64,000 nt of DNA, from NCBI GenBank assembly GCA_035772405.1, contig JAYKKM010000120.1, positions 534,501 through 598,500 of the forward strand, in the 5' to 3' direction. This DNA comes from Chrysogorgia sp. JL179-B06 (Eukaryota; Cnidaria; Anthozoa; Scleralcyonacea; Chrysogorgiidae). Every line of letters starts with the position of its first letter. Within the stretch, counting starts at the first letter, position 1. Below, piece by piece: positions 22,608 to 33,311 of the stretch. The notes beneath the pieces were generated by a model. It ran no database searches and had not been told where the DNA came from. It saw nothing but the letters and a program-made list of their open reading frames with translations. The position numbers and the translations under genes are program-made.

Positions 22608-23131
22608 TGCTCGACCGCCAAATAAGATTTCAATTCAGAAATATTTACAAACGTTAACGATAGCGTCTTTATTCAATAGGAGACATTATAACCTCCGATA
22701 TTTTTGACAACGGTGACAGAAAAATGCTTGCGTCAGTTGCGTACCTCAGCTGTGTACCCAAATTACACGACCTATATATTTTTAAATCGTCGACCCACGA
22801 CGACCAGCCGACGACTAGAGACGATTAGTTCGGGCTTGTTCCTCCTCATTTTCCTCATTACGCATCTCGCTCGTAAATTTAAATGTTTTTGCTTTCCGAA
22901 TTTGGGCAGTATAAATTTTAACTTAGAGTGATTAAATAAATTCAAAATGAAGTATTAAAATACTGTAAATGATACCAAAGGGCACACGGCTGCCCCCGCG
23001 TACCCTCGTAAGCAAAGGGCAGGGGGCTGACTACAGAGCAAGTACCAAGATCAGAGAAGTATCATAGCTCAATCATACTCGTCAAACCGACACCAATCAA
23101 AGTTTAATCAGAAGCAAAAGAAAGCAGCGAC

Positions 23132-23207
23132 ATGAAAACTGGTTGTATACATCTTCATTTCGCTTGTAGTCGGGCAACAGAGCAATTCCTGTGATTTCTG
23201 AAGAAGG
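23132..23207 (+). pseudogene. Disabled copy of the signal-peptide first exon
   Basis: The right-arm counterpart of 13287-13359. The leader and the start ATG are recognisable, but an extra A in the second codon (ATGAAAACTGG against ATGAAACTGG) shifts the frame, and further changes follow. The donor-like GAAG|GTACGT is kept. The TATA segment is missing upstream. Confidence 0.6.
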
Positions 23208-24307
23208 TACGTTTTCACGATCTCGGTTTTTGAAGCCTATATTTTTATTTTGTTCAAAAGATAAAGACCAAACGCAATGCACTCGGTCACGACGCTGAGG
23301 GATGTGCTAAAAACCGAAAGATGTGTAGTCAACTTGTTTATTTGCTCATCAAAGCAGTTGGAGTTTTGTTTGAAAAAGGTCTCGCAATTCCACTAGTATT
23401 TCGCATGAGAAGCAATCAAAAAATAAAAGCTGCTTTCATGAGGCACTTTCTTGGTCGCCTTGCATAACGACTGCACGTACAAAACATGTTCACTGAGACA
23501 ATTGGGTGGGTACTTCCATTTATAATATGGCCATGTTCTTTTCTGGTTCAACACGTAATTTAACCAGAGAATGCCCCAAGGTTGCTTTCCTACAGACGAA
23601 TGTTTTACGCGTTTGTACGGCAGCTTCGCGCACGTAAATGCAGATGAAATTTGTTCAACGTAGCAAGCGAGTACGTACACATTTTTTCTAAAGACGCCTT
23701 TAGCGGGAAAATGTTCATTATGTAGAAACAACATTATTAGAACCCAACGCATTAAACAAAGATGATCTAAACCTTAATGCTTGAAACGTACTAAAAGCTT
23801 TTATGACAAGTTCCAGGAAATTCTACCTACGTCATAGTCTGTGAAATTTGAAAAACACAGCCGACTATGAACCAGCGCCGTTAATCGTGTTCTGTAACGT
23901 AGCTACTATAAGGAATTTATATAGTAGACCATGATTGGTCGCTTAGAAAATTTAGTTAATACGTGATATTCAGTTGGTTAAGAACTACTTCCGTTTTCAA
24001 TGTTTGTTGTTTCCACGAAGACAGTTTCTCAGCCGCCTCAACGTATTCCTTGTAAACGAGACTATTAAAGAGTTTGCTAATACTTTCAAAGGATGACTGT
24101 TTATAGTCGCCATAATTTTGGTTCGAGGATGATCAAACAGTCGAAGAGATGCGGGAATTGAATTGTTAATCATACGATATTTCCAGGTAGCCGTCGAGTG
24201 CCGATTCTCGTTATGCTGTTTCGTTTTAGCTTTTCAGCTTGTCCTATTTGTCTATTAGAACTCTTCATGATGATTTCTTAAACTTTTAGTGAATACTCGT
24301 TAGTTGC

Positions 24308-24455
24308 TATGAGCATAGACTTGCTCCAAGTCTGCCTCTTGATTGTTTCTGGTTTGGTTCGAGACAGGTTCTTTTCAAAACCTTGAACCAAACCACTCTC
24401 GAAATGAACCCGTCTAGTCTCGAAACAATCAAGAGACAGACTTGGAGCAAGTCTA
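24308..24455. mobile_element. 145-bp foldback element
   Basis: TAGACTTGCTCCAAGTCTG and CTCTTGATTGTTTC on the left pair with GAAACAATCAAGAG and CAGACTTGGAGCAAGTCTA on the right. The middle holds GGTTTGGTTCGAGA and a partly complementary block. Confidence 0.7.
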
Positions 24456-24560
24456 CAATCTATATAAGCATTACGAATAATCGGCATAAATTACACAACA
24501 CTCAATTTTGCTCTGATTGGAAATTATTCCCACCGGGGAAACGTGGCCCGGCACTTCCTT

Positions 24561-24581
24561 GGGGGGGGGGGGGGGGGGGGG
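24561..24581. repeat. Poly(G) run of 21 bases
   Basis: 21 G in a row between GCACTTCCTT and CGTATTG. Related homopolymers are C11 at 38102-38112 and C20 at 49528-49547. Confidence 0.9.
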
Positions 24582-25354
24582 CGTATTGATTGCATGGTTA
24601 GGGTGGTGAATATGAATAACTGCATGCAAGATATGGTGCATATTTGGTGCCTAGCTTGTGAGCATGCAGATCATTATTCATCGGGCATTCATACTATATT
24701 ATTAAAACTTCTCACGAAAAACCACAAAACAGAACAAGAAAAGGGAGCTGCTTAAAGCTAAGGAAACAAAGATGGCAAACAAAATGAACTAAAACAATTC
24801 AAGTTTATCTGCATATTTTAAATTATGAAAGTTTGATAACTTGTCGGGCCGTGGGGAAACATCTTTTTCTATACGGTCAAAATATCCAAATTCCCCCGTC
24901 GTTATAAGTTTATTCAAATCAATCATATAGGATGTAGAGTGAATGTCTGAAACGAAAGGTTTTAATAACGAAGGTGTAGATTACGTTTGAGTTAATTCAG
25001 ACGCGATATAATATGACAAATGTGTACGACGGTATAAAACATCATTACCGGTACTAGCAAACACACACACTGACACTGTCTTCGTTCAAATTCGTATAGT
25101 AACGTGAAATTTACACACAAGAACCTGACCAAAATGTTGGTCAGTCTAAACACAATGGCTAAGATAAACAACAAAAGTAGTTCCATACCTATCGTGGACC
25201 AAAAAAGCGAAGGTGAAGAAGCCTACTCGACAGCCGTGGTGAAGCCATTGAAGCAATAAACGATCTCGGCGAACTTTCGGTGTCTTCTGTGACGCGTATG
25301 TGCCACGACCAAACAATTAATATTTCGATAACTAATGCCCAGGACAGGTTAAAG

Positions 25355-25625
25355 ACACTGATCTCAAAAATAGGACTGCATGGATTGAGGTTTTTATTGT
25401 ATCTAATGAGCTGATTTTGAAGCTTGCATATTTGCATAATGTAAATTAACGAGAGATCATTAGAAGCTCCGAGTTTGCAAGCAAATCAAACAGTGTGACG
25501 CTCGCGAAATAGGTTTAGTGTCTGGCCAATATAGTTTCTTTGTTAACATTAAATGCATAAAATCTTGAACCTAATTTGACATCTCATATCAGGCTTCTCT
25601 CACTGGATAATTAGAGCCAACGGCA
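25355..25625. repeat. Dispersed repeat, inverted relative of 8981-9240
   Basis: It shares GATCATTAGAAGCTCCGAGTTTGCAAGC-type sequence and TTAACATTAAATGCATAAAA in inverse orientation with 8981-9240. Just upstream (25133-25350) are short open frames of protein-like composition that were not called. Confidence 0.65.
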
Positions 25626-25829
25626 GCCATTGCTAAGGGACCCAGGGCCATTTTCGCCGACCTTCCACTGTACTGGCTGCAAGATTGTTAAGCCTTGACA
25701 AAATTGTTAGCAGATTTGCTGCAAGCCTGCAGCAAACACGATGGCTGCAACACTATTTGTTTCTTAAAATTGAAACTATATACTGTTTGCCACAAACTAC
25801 TCTACATCATCTAGTCGTTCTCTTGCCTT

Positions 25830-26000
25830 TTATCAGTGTTCGGTTACCTCTGCCAGGAGGTTGTTTTCACCTCGGTTTGTTTGTGTGTGTGTTTGTCGGT
25901 CAGCAGGATAACTCAAAAACTATTAAACAGTTTAATACGAAAATTTGTGGAGCTAGGACAAATCGACCGAATTTTGGTTCAATTTCGAGGAAAATTGGGT
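25830..26000 (+). repeat. Dispersed CAGGAGGTT repeat, diverged copy
   Basis: ACCTCTGCCAGGAGGTTGTTTTC, GTTTGTTTGTGTGTG, GCAGGATAACTCAAAAACTA and a TTTGGTTCAATT block follow one another as in the copies at 26248-26520 and 41556-41830. They belong to one repeat family. Confidence 0.55.
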
Positions 26001-26247
26001 GAGAAATTTACAAAAGTTTGTCTTGCTTTCCCCAGGCTGTGTAAAAGAACGGTTGCTTCCTCGGGTAGCAGACACAGAATGTCGGCGTTGCATTGAATTA
26101 TAAGGTTTAGGAGTTGGGTTAGTATTTCTTTCCTGAAATACTAAAGGTTTCTGAATCCTGGGAAAATAATCTTGATATGTCTATGACGTAGTCTGTGTCT
26201 ATTGTCTCCCGTACACGAGGAATTAACCAAAAGAACTAAATGCATAA

Positions 26248-26279
26248 TTACCTCTATCAGGAGGTTATGTTTTTACCTT

Positions 26280-26310
<31 letters not shown>

Positions 26311-26520
26311 TTGTTTGTTTGTTTGTTTATTTGTTTGTTTGTTTGTTTGTTTGTTTGTTTGTTGTTTGTAAGCTGTTTGTAAGCAGGATAGGCAAAAATT
26401 AATGAACAGATTTAAATGAAAGTTTGTAGAAGGGATGGTCATATTGCAAGGACCAAGTCATTAAATTTTGGTACAATGTGGATGACAATTGGATGAAATA
26501 TTGATAATTAATGAGGCTGA
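26248..26520 (+). repeat. CAGGAGGTT repeat with (GTCT)n(GTTT)n, copy A
   Basis: TACCTCTATCAGGAGGTTATG is followed by (GTCT)n and (GTTT)n (26279-26362), then AAGCAGGATAGGCAAAAATT and a TTGGTACAATGTGGATGA block. The copy-B equivalent is 41556-41830, where the GTTT run is longer. Confidence 0.8.
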
Positions 26521-26832
26521 GCCACAATCACAGCGTGGTATTTGGTCACATGTATATAGCTTTGTAAAGATCAATAAAGATTGAATACTGGTTAGGACGA
26601 TCTTTAACGAAGTTATGAATGCTTATTAGGACGATCTTTAACAAAGTTATGAATACTAATTTAGCCTATAGCATCGTTCATTGGTTCATTCATTGGTTCA
26701 TTTCACAAGTACGATAAAATACTCGTCAGATATGTATGGGATTTACAATGGCTCGTCACTTGTGCTACGCACTCGCCATTGTAAATGCCCATACAGATCT
26801 GCCGCTCGTATTTTACCTATTACTAATTAATC

Positions 26833-27455
26833 TATTTAAAAGGGAAATAAGTTCCAACTAAATCAGGAAAAATGCAAGGAGCTCAGAATTTCTTTCGCTG
26901 AGAACAAACCCGACTTCGCTCCCATAATCCCATTTTGATCAATGGAAAAGCAATAGAGGTTGTGCCGAATGTCAAGCTACTAGTTTGAATATTTGTAACG
27001 ATCTGAGATGGAACTGTCATGTTACTGAAATCTCTAAGAAGGTGTCACTTCGCTTGTATTTTCTGAGCAATTAAAAAGAGCGAATATTGCAGCAAAAGAA
27101 CTTCTAAATTTTTACACCACCTGTATCCGACCGATTATGGAATATGCTTGACCAGTTTTCCATAACGCTCTGCCGTTGTATCTTTCCGATGAGCTGGAAT
27201 GCTTACAGAAGCGCGCCTGCAGCATGAGGATTATCCGCTTCCCTTTTGTCGCCTATAACGATGCTCTGATAGCTAGTAATTTAGATAGTCTATCTGAGCG
27301 CAGGAGAATCATAACTACTAAATTATTTGAGAAAATAAGTAACAATAATGAACATATAAGCTGCACAAACTTTTACCCAAGGAAAACCATTGTAACAAGA
27401 ACTTGCGAAGTGCTCGGAAATTCCATGTTCCAGTCTGTAAGACTAATCGACTAAA
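26833..27455 (+). pseudogene. Non-LTR retrotransposon (CR1/jockey-like) 3' end fragment, copy A
   Basis: Broken frames encode the C-terminal side of a LINE reverse-transcriptase protein. Pieces are QLNQEKCKELRISFAENKP, then NGKAIEVVPNVKLLGLNICNDLRWN, then YTTCIRPIMEYA, then LECLQKRACSMRIIRFPF with LSERRRIITTKLFEKI, ending FQSVRLID with a stop at 27452-27454. The order and motifs (VKLLG, RPIMEYA, LQKRA, LSERR) are typical of CR1/jockey-type elements. At least two frameshifts and a stop after EYA make it inactive. It lies in the intron before vWA exon 1, and the tandem duplication copied it with the gene. Confidence 0.75.
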
Positions 27456-27652
27456 GAACAGTTTTATCTATAGTAATTGTATATAGTACTCTCATATTTT
27501 TTATACTTATATATTTGATGTAAAGTTTTTATCTAATTCAGCCTTAGTAGGCTGTAGCTGTATACCGCATAACGTTCATATTACCCAACGTACGTTGGGC
27601 TGGGAAAACACACCGAACAGTGCTTGATTAGATTAAATATTTTTCCTTTTAG

Positions 27653-27945
27653 CTCAAGTATGCACAAAGTTCGTTGATGTTGTTTTTGTGGTAGACGAAT
27701 CTGGAAGCATTGAGGCGACCAACTTTGCTAAAATAAAACAGTTTCTTATCGGCGTGATCAATCGATTCGGCGTTGCATCATTTGCTGCGAACATCGCTGT
27801 TCTCAAATATTCCACGAACCCACATCTGCTATTTGATCTAAATACTTATCATAATCCTGCATCTATGGAAGAAGAAATAAATAAGACTTCATATAATGGA
27901 GGATGGACATACACTGGCAAAGCTTTGAGTGTGGTAAACATCCAG
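27653..27945 (+). CDS. vWA domain exon a, copy A
   Basis: Acceptor CCTTTTAG|CTCAAG, donor ATCCAG|GTACTG, 293 bp, phase 1 in and phase 0 out. It encodes the first half of a von Willebrand factor A domain. VVFVVDESGSIEATNF has the MIDAS DxSxS motif (DESGS). FGVASFAANIAVLKYS is the second core strand, and NGGWTYTGKALSVVN supplies the conserved MIDAS Thr in TYTGKAL. The exon is intact. The Asp of the third MIDAS loop is in the next exon (ISDGES), after an intron holding the (ACN)n satellite and the 5.3-kb insertion. Confidence 0.9.
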
Positions 27946-28185
27946 GTACTGTGTATATACGTCAGATAAAATTTTGTGAACCAGTAAAGGCCTATACACT
28001 ATGCAATATCTTTGCAACTTTTCTCGCAAGGTGAACTATAAAAGGGAACTACGAAAGAACTCGTAAAATGATAGAGTTACACCTTTTACAACTTTTCCAT
28101 ATTTTACTTCGTTTTTGCAATATTTTAGTTTGTTTGATATGATTGATATGTATAAGTGTATATGTCAGGTGCAGGGTTTACTATT

Positions 28186-29041
28186 ACTATTACTACGACT
28201 ATTACTACATTACTACAACTACTACAACAACAACTACTACAACAACTACTACAACAACTACTACTACAACAACTACTACAACAACTACAACTACAACAAC
28301 TACAACTACAACAACTACAACTACAACAACTACAACTACAACAACAACTACAACAACAACTACAACAACAACTACTACAACAACAACTACTACAACAACA
28401 ACTACTACAACTACTACAACTACTACAACAACAACAACTACAACAGCAACTACAACTACAACAACAACTACTACAACAACAACTACTACAACAACTACAA
28501 CAACAACTACTACAACAATAACTACTACTACAACAACTACTACAACTACTACTACAACTACTACAACAACACCTACAACAACAACTACTACAACAACTAC
28601 TACAACAACAACTACAACTACAACAACTACTACAACAACAACTACAACAACAACTACAACAACAACAACTACAACAACTACTACTACAACTACTACAACA
28701 ACAACTACAACAACAACTACTACAACTACTACAACAACTACTACAACAACTACTACTACAACTACAACTACTACAACTACAACTACAACTACAACAACTA
28801 CTACAACTACTACTACTACTACAACTACAACTACTACTACAACAACAACAACTACTACAACAACAACAACAACTACTACAACTACAACTACAACTACTAC
28901 AACTACTACAACTACTACAACTACTACAACTACTACAACTACTACAACTACAACTACTACAACAACAACTACAACAACTACAACTACAACTACTACAACT
29001 ACAACTACTACAACTACAACTACAACTACTACAACTACAAC
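28186..29041. repeat. (ACN)n satellite, copy A, left part
   Basis: ACA and ACT triplets alternate in irregular order with a few substitutions. All three frames of each strand stay open (poly-Thr, Tyr/Asn, Leu/Gln, Val, Ser/Cys), but intact splice borders on both sides show that this is intron. The tract continues at 34344 after the insertion. Confidence 0.95.
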
Positions 29042-29348
29042 CAAAGTCGAAAATGTTGTTCCCTTTGCGCCACATTTAATATGCAAGGCGATAGAGGTTA
29101 TGTAAATTACAAATGCATATACGCTTATATATATGCATACTATTATTTTATCATAATAAATAGTCTGGTATATTTATATTGTAAGATGCATCTCACTGTC
29201 CTTCCTTACGAATTAGATAGATTGAGAAATTAAAAAGTGCATCGGTCGTGTTCATTATATACAAATTTACCTTAAAATACTGAATGGAAACAAATATAAT
29301 TCCTGCTTATTCTAATGATATGGGTTCTTAATTTATACGTCAATAAAA

Positions 29349-29668
29349 GATCAAACTTAATTGATATTCATAACAACCGGCTACCCGGCTACTAGATGTA
29401 AACCTTATTAAAGTAACCGGCTACCGACCGGCTACCTTAGATAAACGACCGGCTACCGAACTATAGGTAGCCGGTGGTTATGAATATCAATTAACTGTGC
29501 CCTCGTTTCCATGCACGTATAATATATTCACCTGAGCACCGGCTACGATAGTTCGGTAGCCGGTCGTTCCTCTAAGGTAGCCGGTCGGTAGCCGGTCAGT
29601 TTAATAAGGTTTACATCTAGTAGCCGGGTAGCCGGTGGTTATGAATATCAATTAAGTTTGACCTGTAT
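29349..29668. repeat. ACCGGCTACC palindromic element, copy 1
   Basis: TTAATTGATATTCATAAC, several ACCGGCTACC blocks and CTAGATGTAAACCTTATT are followed by their complement. Between the arms is a spacer, TGTGCCCTCGTTTCCATGCA. Outer bases TCAAAC / GTTTGA extend the pairing. Confidence 0.8.
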
Positions 29669-30069
29669 AATATCTCGTTCATTTAGTAAACATTAAATCT
29701 TTTTGAATCTCAATTGAAGCGGGATTTTTCAAAAAACACACACACTGTACACATACATAATTATATAATATTATTATTATTATCGTGTATGTGAATCTCT
29801 CGTTCTTTAAAAACCCCGTTAACGTTCGCGGTACCAGATTTACAAACAACCTTATTTATTGAACGTTGGTCGCCGTTCAGGGTTTTATAGTACAGTAGTA
29901 TTATTTTAATGTTATAATCATATAGTCAAATGTATATATAGTGGATGTGTAACATATTATGCCTCGTTGATTACATTTCCGTTATTGAGAAATAATCTAT
30001 CGACACATGCACGCATGATGGTGCTGTAGACAAATTATATCCTTAAGAATGGAGCTGTTCGTACAGCAC

Positions 30070-31706
30070 TTAAATTAATTTCAAAGCAATGGCTCTCATT
30101 CTCAATGTTCTTGTTTCTCTGCTCTCTTGGAAATGAAACGCTGGATGACGAAGAATTGAGGACCAGCGTAGTCCAAACTTCTCGATTCCTCTTCTTATAT
30201 AATCGTCTTCCTGTTTGGTAAACCTCACAGGTTCCTTTCGTCCCCGGAGTCGTGTCTTTCCGGCAACGCAATCGACTTTAATTTGCCGTTGTTCACCACC
30301 ATTTTCTCTTGGCAAATTCTCGTTTTTTAACTGCTCCACGCAACTGTCCATCGCTTCACCTTCGACTCCCCGCAGTTTGTCCATGCACGTCCTCCCTTTA
30401 ATGGCTACATCCCGCGAGCGTAGCTTCTGGTAATGCACTCGGGCAACGTTCGAACTGTGTTTCTGATCAACACGTTCGCACTTTCTGTCTCTATTATTTG
30501 TCTGTATCTTGTCGGATGGATGTACTTTCCTATGGCCTGAAACACCAGCACGCTTAACAGTTCGGTCAGTTTCTGAAATTGCGCACCGTTTCGGTTTACG
30601 AGCAAGTACTCGCATTGCGGTTGGAGTAAGGGTCTCACAAAGCGAACGTAGTCGTCGACAACTCCCAAGCAGACTTCGTCGAAATACAAAGAATTAAAAC
30701 CGTATTTCTTAGCAGTTTTAAATATTGTTTGGTCCACCATTCCGTCGTTGTGCTTCGCATTTTCAAACATGGTAACGGTCAAGTGTTGGTAAGTCATCGG
30801 ACGACACCCTTTCACTTTAACAAACATAAACACTGCGATGAATCGCGTCGCAAATGTTAAGTCGGTTGACGTAGGAAAAGTGGACTTTTTTTCTGCACTC
30901 GTCTAAAATGTTTTTGTATCGCTCTATGTGAAATGGAACAACTGTCTGCAACTCGCCCAAAGAAGCCCAGCTTCTTCTCGATTCCAGTGTCTCGATGTCC
31001 AAATCTGTCGTCCAGTGCGATCGCATCTGCTTTGCCAGACACTTCTTGGCTCGCTTGATGTACACTTCGGTCACTGAGAAGTTCTGAAGTACGGGACCAG
31101 GGGAGAGTTAAACTTGCGGAAATCAAGTAGGTCGGAAATGCTTAGGACGTAGCCGAGTCGGCCCGACTGACCCATCTGCCAAGTGCATTCGAGATGATCG
31201 AGAAAATCTGTTAGAAGTTTAGAAGAACACAGAAAATAGTCGACAAATTGCACGACCGTCAACACGCTTGATTCGTCTTCTCCCGACTCTTCGCAACAAA
31301 ACTTAAGAAATTTAAGAGCTCGCGTGACCGAAATTTCTGCTTGCTTTAACGTCTTTCCTCCCCCCGTTGTACTTTGCAACCATAGCGAAAACGAACACGC
31401 GAATTCGTTTTCCGTTGACAAACACGGCAGTGTTAGTTTGCTTCTCGTTGACGAAACTTGTATTGCAGGCTTGACTTTATCGACATCGAGAATAGTTGGT
31501 TTCTCGTCGAAGTACGTGTACCAAGGATGTTTTACTTTAACGTGCTTTCGACAGCCTCTGCGACTGGCAAATCCTGGATGGTCGCAGTCGGAAACCGGAC
31601 AATGATCAACGCCGTGTTCGTCTTTGTTCAGGTGTAATCGTCTTGGTTTCTTGAATGAGCCGTCCAGAGATTTCCAATCGACTGTATGAACATGATGACG
31701 AGGCAT
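30070..31706 (-). pseudogene. Decayed C2H2 / tyrosine recombinase / Myb-like protein gene
   Basis: Four minus-strand frames follow one another and together resemble one protein. 31706-31071 begins MPRHHVHTVDW and has a C2H2 finger (CPVSDC...HVKVKH). An all-helical region that fits a recombinase core-binding domain follows. 31074-30817 continues the helices. 30833-30405 carries the first catalytic Arg (VKGCRPMTYQ) and the HxxR box in KYIHPTRYRQIIETES. 30615-30070 has QKHSSNVARVHYQKLRSR, supplying the late His and a candidate Tyr nucleophile, and ends in a Myb/SANT-type module (RFTKQEDDYIRRGIEKFG, then WSSILRHP). The catalytic set is recognisable, but at least three frameshifts (near 31080, 30850 and 30500) break the gene, unless they are assembly errors. 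It would have moved DNA by site-specific recombination in the nucleus. Crypton-like assignment is an inference. Confidence 0.7.
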
Positions 31707-31892
31707 GGAAAGGCAGCATCATACGTCGATTAAGGCCGAGAACTAAGGATCGAGCGTTAATCGTGTTTTCTTGTATCTTCAATAATAATCTGTCATATTT
31801 ATACTCTGCGATGCATCTAACTGTCCTTCCTTTGGGATTAGACAAACATATCATTCCTTTTGTCAAAATTTCAATTGAAATTAAATATTATT

Positions 31893-32200
31893 CGTAGCTA
31901 GTTAATTGATATTCATAACGACCGGCTACCCGGCTACTAGATGTAAACCTTATTAAACTAACCGGCTACCAACCGGCTACCGTAGAGGAACGACCGCTAC
32001 CGAACTATGGTAGCCGGTGCTCAGGTGAATATATTATACGTGCATGGAAACGAGGGCACAGTTAATTGATATTCATAACCACCGGCTACCATAGTTCGGT
32101 AGCCGGTCGTTCCTCTACGGTAGCCGGTCGGTAGCCGGTTAGTTTAATAAGGTTTACATCTAGTAGCCGGGTAGCCGGTGGTTATGAATATCAATTAAAC
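31893..32200. repeat. ACCGGCTACC palindromic element, copy 2 (opposite spacer orientation)
   Basis: Same arms as copy 1, but the central spacer reads as the complement (TGCATGGAAACGAGGGCACA). One ACCGGCTACC has lost a G (GACCGCTACC). Confidence 0.8.
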
Positions 32201-32756
32201 CAATTTCAGTCTATTTTTGTGCGAATTTCAGTATACTTTACGTGCGAATTTCAGTATACTTTACGTGCGAATTTCAGTATACTTTACGTGCCAATTTCAC
32301 TCTATTTCTGTGGCAATTTTTCAGTCTATTTTTTTACTGATAAAACTCTGATGATTGGGGTGACTGTAAGCGCCCTCATGTAACATACCGACTAGCTAGG
32401 AATTCAGTCTGTTTTTTTTGTAAATCTCAGTGTGTTTTTGTGCCAATTTCAGTCTGTTTTTTTGTAAATCTCAGTCCGGTGTTCGAACAGTGCGCCAATT
32501 GGCACAAAAATAGACTGAAATTGGCACAAAAATACACTGAGATTTACAAAAAAAACAGACTGAGATTTACAAAAAAAACAGACTGAATTCCTAGCTAGTC
32601 GGTATGTTACATGAGGGCGCTTACAGTCACCCCAATCATCAGAGTTTTATCAGTAAAAAAATAGACTGAAAAATTGCCACAAAAATAGAGTGAAATTCGC
32701 ACGTAAAGTATACTGAAATTCGCACAAAAATAGACTGAAATTGGCATATAAATTAT
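32201..32756. repeat. 560-bp palindrome of TTTCAGTCTATTTTTGTG-type repeats
   Basis: The left half has repeated GCGAATTTCAGTATACTTTA units, then GATGATTGGGGTGACTGTAA and CTAGCTAGGAATTCAGTCTG. The right half is the complement in reverse order, with the centre near 32480. It sits directly between palindrome copies 2 and 3. Confidence 0.85.
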
Positions 32757-33073
32757 ATAGATCAAACTTAATTGATATTCATAACGACCGGCTACCCGGC
32801 TACTAGATGTAAACCTTATTAAACTAACCGGCTACCAACCGGCTACCGTAGAGGAACGACCGGCTACCGAACTATGGTAGCCGGTCGTTATGAATATCAA
32901 TTAACTGTGCCCTCGTTTCCATGCACCTATAATATATTCAGCTGAGCACCGGCTACCATAGTTCGGTAGCCGGTCGTTCCTCTAAGGTAGCCGGTCGGTA
33001 GCCGGTTAGTTTAATAAGGTTTACATCTAGTAGCCGGGTAGCCGGTGGTTATGAATATCAATTAAGTTAGATA
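32757..33073. repeat. ACCGGCTACC palindromic element, copy 3
   Basis: Same structure and spacer orientation as copy 1. It is preceded by AGATCAAAC, as copy 1 is. Confidence 0.8.
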
Positions 33074-33311
33074 TTTTATTGACGTATAAATTAAGAACCC
33101 ATATCATTAGAATAAGCAGGAATTATATTTGTTTCGATTTAGTATTTTAAGGTAAATTTGTATATAATGAACACGACCGATTCACTTTTTAATTTCTCAA
33201 TCAATCTAATTCCTAAGGAAGGACAGTGAGATGCATCTCACAATATAAATATACCAGACTATTTATTATGATAAAATAATAGTATGCATATATATATAAG
33301 CGTATATGCAT

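Larger units (their letters stand above)
20800..23835. repeat. Right arm of the large degenerate inverted duplication
   Basis: This is the partner of 11185-16800; the matching blocks are listed there. The arm is shorter and carries a poly(G) run, a MITE insertion (21258-21640), a perfect hairpin (22537-22607) and a disabled signal-peptide exon. The block at 22705-23010 does not fit the mirrored order and pairs instead with 8640-8930. Confidence 0.75.
29113..33311. mobile_element. Element with long terminal inverted repeats around a tyrosine recombinase gene
   Basis: The outer arms (29113-29348 and 33074-33311, starting ATGCATATACGCTTATAT) are inverted copies of each other. Inside each arm sits a roughly 300-bp palindrome built on ACCGGCTACC. 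The interior holds a decayed C2H2 / tyrosine recombinase / Myb gene on the minus strand. A diverged third copy of part of the arm lies at about 31780-31840 (ATGCATCTAACTGTCCTTCC). Copy B of the surrounding duplication lacks the whole region. Animal Crypton elements use a tyrosine recombinase but normally have no inverted repeats, so either this is a different YR class or the repeats were added by nested insertions. No reverse transcriptase is present, which argues against a complete DIRS element. No target duplication could be seen. Confidence 0.65.

Noticed and set aside
24992..25186. Minus-strand frame with hydrophobic start (MELLLLFILAIVF)
   Set aside because: It resembles a signal peptide, but no donor, promoter or continuing exon was found, and the opposite strand of the same block is equally open.
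28115..29233. Long open frames (poly-Thr, Asn/Tyr, Val, Ser/Cys) on both strands
   Set aside because: They come from the (ACN)n satellite, which has few stops in any frame. The vWA exons on both sides have intact splice sites, so this is intron.
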